From positions 1-26,956 of the forward strand of contig JAJYJD010000014.1 of NCBI GenBank assembly GCA_021789755.1: 26,956 nt of DNA, given 5' to 3'. Numbering within the stretch: the stretch's first letter is position 1; every line of letters starts with the position of its first letter. This DNA is from Bacteroidota bacterium (GTDB lineage: Bacteria > Bacteroidota > Ignavibacteria > Kryptoniales > JAKASW01). Shown here piece after piece: positions 21,200 through 26,956 of the stretch. Position numbers and translations under genes: made by a program. Below the pieces are notes generated by a model, which ran no database searches, was not told where the DNA came from, and worked only from the letters and a program-made list of their open reading frames with translations.

Positions 21200-23304
21200 T
21201 GGTGAGTCAACCGCTCAGAGTGCTGTTCATCTGGCACCACCACCAGCCGTATTACAAGACCGACGGCACGTTCCTTATGCCGTGGGTGCGCATGCACGGC
21301 ATCAAGGATTATTGGGACATGGTACGAATGTTGGACGATTTTCCGAAGATTAAGCAAACCTTCAACTTCGCCCCGTCGCTCCTCGAACAGATCTTGGATT
21401 ACCTGAACGGCGCTGCGACCGACACGGCTTACCTCCTCTCCCGGAAGAATCCGGAATCATTCTCCGAACCGGACAAATTGAGCGCCTTGAAGACTTTCTT
21501 CATGGCCAACCCGGAGCGTATGATCAAACGATATACGAGGTATGCGGAGCTCCTGGCAAAACGCGGAGTAGTCAAGAACGAAACAGAGTTGTATTCCGTA
21601 GCCGATAGATTCAGCGTGCAGGATTTTCGCGATCTTCAGGTATGGTGGAATCTATCCTGGGTGGGAGAGTATTCACGGTTCGACCCGCCGTTCAAATTCT
21701 ACCTCGACAAACAGAGAGATTTCTCCGAGGAAGAAAAACTAAAGCTCCTTTCGGCGCAGACGGAAATCATCTCGCGAATAATTCCGCATCACATGGAGGC
21801 AGTGAAGAGGAAACAGATTGAAGTCTCCGTCTCCCCTTTCTATCACCCGATCCTGCCTCTGCTGTGCGACAGCAATATCGCTGCTGATGCCAATCCACGG
21901 ACGGTCCTGCCTAATCACCGGTACGAGTACTCCGGGGATGCAGACGGTCAGATTAAATCCGCGCTGGATTACGGCAGGAGTGTTTTCGGTCAACCACCGT
22001 CAGGGATGTGGCCGAGCGAGGGCTCGGTCAGCAACGAAGTCCTCAGGCTTATGGCGAAGAACCGGGTCAACTGGGTTGCAACCGACGAAGCGATACTGCG
22101 CAAAACGTTGACGAAGTCTGGAAAGGCCGTTTCTGAAGATTTTCTCGAAAGATATTTTCCGTACAGCTTCGTTTCCGGAAGATATCCGGTGAAGATATTT
22201 TTCAGAGATCATAACCTATCCGACAAGATCGGTTTCGTATATTCGAACTGGAGCCCCGACGACGCAGCGCACGATTTTCTAACGAACCTGCTCAGGATAA
22301 GGAAATCTTTGGTCGACAATTATGGCGAGAAGGGGCTGAGTGCAGCTGTCGTGCCGGTGATTCTGGACGGGGAAAATGCCTGGGAATTCTACCAGAGCGA
22401 CGGAAAAGACTTCCTCCGGACACTCTATTACCTGATCTCAAATGAGCCTCGTATCGAGACCGTATTGCCATCCGACGTGACGGTGAACAAAGACCGCTCA
22501 ATCAAACATATCGAACCGGGTTCATGGATCAACGGGAACTTCGACATATGGATAGGGCACGAAGAGGACAATAAGGCTTGGGACCTTCTTCACGACGCAC
22601 GGGAGAACTTCGAGAGAATTTCAGCGAAGCTGCCAGCGAAACGCCGGGCGCAGGCGTTCAGAGAGATCACAATCAGCGAAGGGTCCGACTGGTGCTGGTG
22701 GTACGGCGACGAGCATAAATCAAGCCAGGCCGCAGAATTCGACGAGCTCTTCAGATACCACCTAAAGCAAGTGTATTCTATTCTGCGAATCGATGCCCCG
22801 CCGCAGCTCGACGAACCGATTAAAAGAAGGGTCGAACAACTTAACTACCGGCAGCCAGCGAGATCCATCTCACCGAAGGTGGGCGTTGAAAGAGTGGCTG
22901 CCGGATGGAAGAACGCCGGATTCATCGGTCAGGAGCAGCTCACAGGAGCAATGCAAAAGGCCGGACTTCAAATCAAGCGTGTAAGTTTCGGAAACGACAG
23001 GACCAGTATCTACCTGATGATCGAGACTACCGAGCAGCGTCCCACGGCAAAGTTCGTCATCGAATTCCTCTCTCCGGTAGGGATGACGCTGGAAATAGGA
23101 ACTTCTTTCACGTGCAGAACGGATTCGCTGCAAGATGATCTCAGCCTGTCGGTTCGCTACAAAGCGGGAACGAATTTGCAGCTCCAGATTTCATACGGGG
23201 AGATAAAATCCGGGGAAGCAGCTTTCTCTGTTTCAGTTTATGATCAAGATACGCTTATTGATTCCCTGCCCCACCAGGGGCTGGCGAAATTCAGACTTTT
23301 CTAG
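21196..23304 (+). CDS. Glycoside hydrolase family 57 protein
   Basis: A 702-residue enzyme of the GH57 alpha-glucan-active family (amylases, 4-alpha-glucanotransferases, branching enzymes). It begins LRVLFIWHHHQPYY with the family HQP motif (16-18). The catalytic nucleophile is Glu275 in SGMWPSEGS, and the acid/base is probably Asp391 in VILDGENAWEFY. A helical region follows (DWCWWYGDEHKS, about 495-506) and a beta-rich C-terminal domain from about 575. No signal peptide, so a cytoplasmic role in glycogen or maltodextrin metabolism is likely. The (beta/alpha)7-barrel motifs are intact, but activity cannot be assigned among the family's several. It overlaps the GWxTD gene by 4 nt. Its TAG stop falls in a CTAG whose complement is the stop of the convergent gene. 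Confidence 0.9.
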   Translation: MMVSQPLRVLFIWHHHQPYYKTDGTFLMPWVRMHGIKDYWDMVRMLDDFPKIKQTFNFAPSLLEQILDYLNGAATDTAYLLSRKNPESFSEPDKLSALKTFFMANPERMIKRYTRYAELLAKRGVVKNETELYSVADRFSVQDFRDLQVWWNLSWVGEYSRFDPPFKFYLDKQRDFSEEEKLKLLSAQTEIISRIIPHHMEAVKRKQIEVSVSPFYHPILPLLCDSNIAADANPRTVLPNHRYEYSGDADGQIKSALDYGRSVFGQPPSGMWPSEGSVSNEVLRLMAKNRVNWVATDEAILRKTLTKSGKAVSEDFLERYFPYSFVSGRYPVKIFFRDHNLSDKIGFVYSNWSPDDAAHDFLTNLLRIRKSLVDNYGEKGLSAAVVPVILDGENAWEFYQSDGKDFLRTLYYLISNEPRIETVLPSDVTVNKDRSIKHIEPGSWINGNFDIWIGHEEDNKAWDLLHDARENFERISAKLPAKRRAQAFREITISEGSDWCWWYGDEHKSSQAAEFDELFRYHLKQVYSILRIDAPPQLDEPIKRRVEQLNYRQPARSISPKVGVERVAAGWKNAGFIGQEQLTGAMQKAGLQIKRVSFGNDRTSIYLMIETTEQRPTAKFVIEFLSPVGMTLEIGTSFTCRTDSLQDDLSLSVRYKAGTNLQLQISYGEIKSGEAAFSVSVYDQDTLIDSLPHQGLAKFRLF

Positions 23305-24131
23305 TAGCTCTTTATCTTAATTCCGCCCATGGCGGATTCGACAAATATCCTGAGTTTCGGCCCGCTCTTCTCGTTCGAGCGATAGACGCCTCCTCCCTGC
23401 GAATAAAACCCGGCTACATCCACAGAGGTCAGAAAACTCTCGGGCGTCGTAACGGTTGTGTTTATGTCCGAAGGAATCGATATTTCAACCGACCCCAAAC
23501 CGGTTTTCACTCTCAAGTCGCAATCCCTGACGAGCTTTCCTCCGAAGTCGATCTTAATCGAACCGAGTCCCCCATTGAAGTCAATCGATTTCGCGTTGGC
23601 ATTCGAGAGATTCTCAACCGTCACGCTGGATATCCCGGTTTTCAAAGTGATGTTGTCGCACTCAATCTTATTTGGAGATGAGAAATTCAGATCGAAGCTG
23701 CAAACGCCCGTCGAAAAGTTGGCATCTGAAATTTCCATTCCGCCGAGGTCGACTCTCGCGTCGCAAACCCCAAACGACATGTCCAACGACAGGGGGACCG
23801 AACGGGCAAGTTCAAGATCGACCGAATCCTTATCATCCCCGAAACCAAGGAATGGGAAACTCGTGTGTTCTTTATCGTTCGAGAGTTTGAAGACTCCGTT
23901 GTCCCCCTCTATCTCGTACATCAACTTCGGGACTCTCTCGCCGTTGGTATAACGATAATACAACTGGAATGCTTTGTCATGGTCCCTGGTTCCTCTCACC
24001 TGGAGGTCCACCGCACCGAGTTTTATCACCGCCCTGATCGACTTCGCCCCGTTCAAATCCTCCCCCGTCTTGAGGGATCGCTGCGCGAATGCCGCCGAAT
24101 AAAGAATCAAAATGAACAGTATGGTTTTCAT
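23301..24131 (-). CDS. Exported beta-repeat protein, DUF4097/toastrack-like
   Basis: A 276-residue protein with a signal peptide (MKTILFILILYSAAFA, cleavage before Gln17). The mature protein is built from short repeating strands (ARVDLGGMEISDANFSTGV, ITLKTGISSVTVENL, IDFNGGLGSIKIDFGG, RVKTGLGSVEISIP), the pattern of DUF4097/DUF2154-type toastrack or beta-solenoid adhesin-like proteins. Function unknown; such proteins are often encoded beside envelope-stress regulators. The frame is open to an ATG at 24161, but the extra residues include two Asp that would spoil a signal peptide, so 24131 is preferred. It follows the ECF sigma gene within 40 nt and is probably cotranscribed with it. Its stop codon overlaps that of the convergent GH57 gene. 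Confidence 0.65.
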   Translation of the reverse strand: MKTILFILILYSAAFAQRSLKTGEDLNGAKSIRAVIKLGAVDLQVRGTRDHDKAFQLYYRYTNGERVPKLMYEIEGDNGVFKLSNDKEHTSFPFLGFGDDKDSVDLELARSVPLSLDMSFGVCDARVDLGGMEISDANFSTGVCSFDLNFSSPNKIECDNITLKTGISSVTVENLSNANAKSIDFNGGLGSIKIDFGGKLVRDCDLRVKTGLGSVEISIPSDINTTVTTPESFLTSVDVAGFYSQGGGVYRSNEKSGPKLRIFVESAMGGIKIKSY

Positions 24132-24166
24132 GCTATCATCAATTACGCGCATTTTCGACATAGGTT

Positions 24167-24766
24167 TCAGTAATGTCTTATTTTGTCTTTCAGGTACTTG
24201 TACATCATTTCCCGGGCGCGAAACAACTGGACCTTGATGGTGTTGACGGGCAGACCGGTCTTTTTCGCGATTTCCTCGTAACTTAGCTCATCCTGATGCC
24301 TTAGAATGATCACTTCACGATATTTCCCGGGGAGCGAGTCGATAGCAGATCGTATTAGGCGGGTTTTCTGCTCCCTGAGCATGTTCAGGTCGGGTTCGTA
24401 AGTGGAATCCGGAATTTCGTGCCCGATTTCACCTTCTTCGGTATGTATTTGTTCATCGATGGAATAAATTCTGAGTTTCTTTTTCCTTATATAATCTATG
24501 CAGTGATTGTTCGCAATTTTGAACAGCCACGAGGCGAACTGATGTTCGTAGTCGAAATCGTCCAGATGTTGAAACGCCTTTATGAAAACTTCCTGGGTGA
24601 GGTCTTCAATCTGGTTTCTATCCCTGACAAGCTTGTAGACTATCTGGGCTATCGGGTTCCTGTATCTTCTCATCAGAGCTTTGAACGCCTTCTCGTCGCC
24701 GGCCATAGCCCGCTTGACGAGCACAGCGTCTTCCGCAGCTCTCCTGTGGCGTTCCTCTTCCTTCAT
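24167..24766 (-). CDS. ECF-type RNA polymerase sigma factor
   Basis: A 199-residue sigma70-family protein of the extracytoplasmic-function class. Region 2 (about 25-97) includes DLTQEVFIKAFQ and FASWLFKIANNHCIDYIRK. Region 4 (about 138-192) has LPGKYREVIILRHQDELSY and the helix-turn-helix EEIAKKTGLPVNTIKVQLFRARE. Regions 1.1 and 3 are missing, as in all ECF factors. The ATG at 24766 is 6 nt past the stop of the inositol synthase gene, with AGGAG 4 nt upstream, so translation follows directly. No anti-sigma factor with a membrane anchor is found on either side; the gene downstream encodes an exported beta-repeat protein. How its activity is controlled is not visible. Confidence 0.92.
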   Translation of the reverse strand: MKEEERHRRAAEDAVLVKRAMAGDEKAFKALMRRYRNPIAQIVYKLVRDRNQIEDLTQEVFIKAFQHLDDFDYEHQFASWLFKIANNHCIDYIRKKKLRIYSIDEQIHTEEGEIGHEIPDSTYEPDLNMLREQKTRLIRSAIDSLPGKYREVIILRHQDELSYEEIAKKTGLPVNTIKVQLFRAREMMYKYLKDKIRHY

Positions 24767-24772
24767 CCGCTC

Positions 24773-26140
24773 CTATTTTTTCGAAGAACGCTGCAGCTTT
24801 GAGCTGGCCCCGGTGTCATCCGCATAGTACTCGACTCCAAGGTGCGTTATTAATTCTTCGCCCATGAGATAACGAAGAAAGTTCTTTAGTTTTGTCAATT
24901 GAATGAACAGGTCGTGTTCCGGATAAAGCTCCGGCGCGCACATCGGGCTTTTGAAGTAGAAAGAAAGCCATTCCTGTATGCCGGACAATCCCGACCGATG
25001 AGCCAGGTCGAGAAAAAGGACAAGGTCAAGCAGAACGGGTGCGGCGAGGATAGAATCCCGGCAGAGGAAATTCACCTTGATCTGCATCGGATATCCGAGC
25101 CACCCGAATATATCTATGTTGTCCCAGCTCTCCTTGTCATCTCCACGGGGAGGGTAGTAATTTATGCGGACTTTGTGGTAGTAATCGGAATATAAGTTTG
25201 GATAAATATCCGGCTGTAAAATATGTTCGAGGACGGAGAGCTTGCTGACCTCTTTCGTTTTAAAGGAACCGGGCTCATCCAGGACTTCTCCATCCTGATT
25301 CCCGAGTATATTCGCCGAAAACCATCCGTTCAATCCCAGCATCCTCGCCTTCAGCATCGGAGCGAGGACAGTCTTTAGAAGTGTCTGTCCCGTTTTGAAG
25401 TCTTTGCCGGCAATTGGGAGCCTCGCTTTTCCCGAGAGCTCATTCATTGCGGGGATGTCGACCGTCAAGTTCGGCGCGCCGTTTGCGAACGGCAGCCCTT
25501 CCTTCAGCGCGGCGTAGGCATAGATCATGCTCGGCGCTATCCTCTGGTCATTCTTCACAAGACCCTTCTCAAAGTTCTTGAGATTCCGATGCACTTCGCT
25601 CTCTTCGATGTACACTTCCGTGCTGCCACACCACACCATGACGCCCCGTTTCGAGCCGTGTCGTTTCATTGTCGATCTTATGTCATCACGGAGCTGATCG
25701 GCAAGGTCCATCTTGGTCTTGCCCTTCTTGATCACCTTCGGACGCAGTCTTTTTACATACTGCTGTTCAAAGACCGCCGGCATGACGTCGATGCTTTTCA
25801 GGAACGGTTTAGCCAGCTCAAGATCTTTCTCGTGGAGGACACCCGCCTTCTTCGCGGCGTCGTAAGCCGTACCACCGAAGATATCCCAGCCGGCATACTT
25901 CAGGTTGTCGAGCTCTGCCAATGGGACGAAATCCTTAATGAGGGGACTTCGCTTCTCTGTTCTTTTGCCCAGTCGAATGGCCGACATCTGCGTCAACGAA
26001 CCGACGGGTTGGCGCATGCCCTTTCTGATAAGTTCCGTCCCTGCCATAAAAGTAGTGGAAACCGCCCCGATTCCAGGAGTGAAGACGGTCAGCGTTCCCT
26101 CCGGGCTATCGATTTTCTTCATTGAATTGTTTGTGGACAT
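24773..26140 (-). CDS. ino1: Inositol-3-phosphate synthase
   Basis: Converts glucose 6-phosphate to 1D-myo-inositol 3-phosphate using bound NAD. It has 455 residues, within the range of prokaryotic forms. The NAD-binding loop GIGAVSTT is at 23-30, GKDFKTGQT, carrying the conserved active-site Lys, at 245-253, and NGWFSANILGNQDG at 271-284; all are signatures of the family. The DIFGWLGYPMQIKVNFLCRDSILAAPVLLDL region is also typical. The ATG at 26140 is preceded by AGAGG; an ATG at 26122 is an alternative. Its 5' end overlaps the CDP-alcohol phosphotransferase gene by 35 nt, tying inositol phosphate production to phospholipid headgroup transfer. Related bacterial enzymes serve phosphatidylinositol, mycothiol or inositol-solute synthesis; the neighbour favours the first. 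Confidence 0.93.
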   Translation of the reverse strand: MSTNNSMKKIDSPEGTLTVFTPGIGAVSTTFMAGTELIRKGMRQPVGSLTQMSAIRLGKRTEKRSPLIKDFVPLAELDNLKYAGWDIFGGTAYDAAKKAGVLHEKDLELAKPFLKSIDVMPAVFEQQYVKRLRPKVIKKGKTKMDLADQLRDDIRSTMKRHGSKRGVMVWCGSTEVYIEESEVHRNLKNFEKGLVKNDQRIAPSMIYAYAALKEGLPFANGAPNLTVDIPAMNELSGKARLPIAGKDFKTGQTLLKTVLAPMLKARMLGLNGWFSANILGNQDGEVLDEPGSFKTKEVSKLSVLEHILQPDIYPNLYSDYYHKVRINYYPPRGDDKESWDNIDIFGWLGYPMQIKVNFLCRDSILAAPVLLDLVLFLDLAHRSGLSGIQEWLSFYFKSPMCAPELYPEHDLFIQLTKLKNFLRYLMGEELITHLGVEYYADDTGASSKLQRSSKK

Positions 26141-26783
26141 AATACAGCCTCTCGATTGCAGTTAGATTAGTAAGCACCGCCAGAAGGAAAACGGATGCGG
26201 CTAGGGCCAACGGCGGGTGAACCGGTCCATTCCCGAATAACCGGTTTATCGCATCGCCGAACACCCTGTCAAGGAACGGGTCGAACATATTCAGCAACAA
26301 TCCGAGCCCAAGGATGACGACTCGTTCCTGGCGTCTGGCGAGCCCGACATTCGCCTTGAACCCGAGAGCCTCTGCACGGGCCCGTATGTAACTAACCATG
26401 ATCGAACCGCCTACGGCAAACACCGCCGCCACTGACGTTAGATAAAAATGATTACCTATGAGATAAAAACCAAGTCCGAAAAACACGGTGACCTCGGAGT
26501 ACCTGTCCATGGTAGAATCGTACACCGCTCCAAACCTGGTAACGCGCCCCGTCTTACGGGCGACGGCTCCGTCTATTGTATCAAAGAGCCCGCTGACCAG
26601 GACCAGGACCCCTCCGATAGCGAGCCTCCCCGCCGCTATTTCCCACGCACAAAGAATGCTGAGTAGAAAACCAAGGGTGGTCAGCCAGTTCGGGTTCGCG
26701 TTTCTTCTCCCCAGCCAGCGTGCCAGCGGCTCAAGTCCGCTCTTGAAGCCGTTCTCCACCCAAGGCGGGATGAGGCTTCTCAT
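26106..26783 (-). CDS. CDP-alcohol phosphatidyltransferase, probable inositol-phosphate lipid synthase
   Basis: A 225-residue integral membrane enzyme of the CDP-OH phosphatidyltransferase family. The full signature DG-x2-AR-x8-G-x3-D-x3-D is present (Asp71, Gly72, Ala75, Arg76, Gly85, Asp89, Asp93), with Asp68 before it. Hydrophobic segments lie at about 33-50, 53-68, 98-125, 145-160 and 190-215, giving the usual six or so helices. Such enzymes attach an alcohol or alcohol phosphate to CDP-diacylglycerol at the inner membrane. Because the next gene makes inositol 3-phosphate, and Bacteroidota such as B. thetaiotaomicron pair these genes to make phosphatidylinositol-phosphate, the same product is the best guess; phosphatidylglycerophosphate synthesis is the main alternative. 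The ATG overlaps the stop of the upstream rsmI gene by 4 nt. Confidence 0.88.
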   Translation of the reverse strand: MRSLIPPWVENGFKSGLEPLARWLGRRNANPNWLTTLGFLLSILCAWEIAAGRLAIGGVLVLVSGLFDTIDGAVARKTGRVTRFGAVYDSTMDRYSEVTVFFGLGFYLIGNHFYLTSVAAVFAVGGSIMVSYIRARAEALGFKANVGLARRQERVVILGLGLLLNMFDPFLDRVFGDAINRLFGNGPVHPPLALAASVFLLAVLTNLTAIERLYYVHKQFNEENR

Positions 26784-26956
26784 TTCTCAGAACCTTCGAC
26801 AATTATTACGAACTCGCCGCGTTTCTCGCCGTGACTGATCGTCTCCAATATTTCCGAGAACGTCCCCCTGTAGAAGGTCTCGTGCAATTTGGTTATCTCT
26901 CTCCCGACAACACAGTTCCGCTCGCCGAAATATTTGGACAATTCGAGAAGAGTCTT
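26780..26956 (-). CDS. rsmI: 16S rRNA 2'-O-ribose methyltransferase RsmI, C-terminal fragment
   Basis: The last 58 codons of a gene that enters from the right edge. The reading contains KYFGERNCVVGREITKLHET, then GTFSEILE and KRGEFVIIVEG, which fits the C-terminal part of RsmI. RsmI modifies the 2'-O-ribose of C1402 in 16S rRNA; the VxREITKxHE motif and the GExVIxVEG ending are typical. The SAM-binding N-terminal domain is outside the window. The TGA stop overlaps the ATG of the CDP-alcohol transferase gene (ATGA), so it is likely the upstream member of the same operon. Confidence 0.85.
   Translation of the reverse strand, partial: KTLLELSKYFGERNCVVGREITKLHETFYRGTFSEILETISHGEKRGEFVIIVEGSEK

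Noticed and set aside
1..26956. Looked for CRISPR arrays, transposases, phage genes and sigma54 -24/-12 promoters.
   Set aside because: No regularly spaced repeats, no mobile-element proteins, and no GG-N10-GC element in the gene-free gaps that I could defend by eye.

Overview
The window reads as chromosomal core DNA from a free-living member of the Bacteroidota/Chlorobiota (FCB) group, most likely an Ignavibacteria- or Kryptonia-like lineage. The evidence is a subtilase with a C-terminal type IX secretion sorting domain (NPFNPST motif), a GWxTD-domain exported protein, a DUF6588-type outer-membrane protein, a bacillithiol-disulfide-reductase-like flavoprotein and a glutaminyl-tRNA synthetase. 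Unlike classical Bacteroidetes, several genes carry strong Shine-Dalgarno sequences and several leaders show E. coli-like -35/-10 boxes. Base composition is fairly even, and I see no insertion sequence, phage or CRISPR array.

Layout. 1-101: start of a ComM/YifB Mg-chelatase-like gene (minus). 292-6411 (minus): an operon of hybrid histidine kinase, NtrC-type sigma54 activator, gltX and glnS, joined by a 2-nt gap and 4-nt overlaps, with a good promoter before the kinase. 6555-9452 (minus): metY-metX, the direct-sulfhydrylation route to homocysteine, behind a 390-nt leader. That leader holds a promoter, a SAM-I riboswitch with an unusual 56-nt insertion, an antiterminator and an intrinsic terminator. 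9649-10122 (plus): a small nucleoside 2-deoxyribosyltransferase-like gene. 10126-13062 (minus): the secreted subtilase, starting at TTG. 13201-17948 (minus): ypdA, an ornithine-cyclodeaminase-like gene, rlmN and adk, each pair overlapping by ATGA, then a DUF6588 protein that ends at a clear terminator.

17949-18590: a gene-poor stretch with tRNA-Thr(CGT), its promoter, a degenerate tRNA-like copy just downstream of the tRNA, and an imperfect inverted repeat built from CACGG units. 18591-23304 (plus): rimO, a GWxTD protein and a GH57 glycosidase, closely spaced. 23301-26956 (minus): the end of rsmI, a CDP-alcohol phosphatidyltransferase, inositol-3-phosphate synthase, an ECF sigma factor and an exported beta-repeat protein, all overlapping or within 40 nt. 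This looks like an inositol-phospholipid module with an envelope-type regulator.

Most genes are housekeeping or standard accessory functions. The least ordinary items are the expanded SAM-I aptamer, the two-component/tRNA-synthetase operon, the inositol-lipid/ECF operon and the degenerate tRNA beside tRNA-Thr. No search could be run, so every family name rests on motif and sequence recognition.
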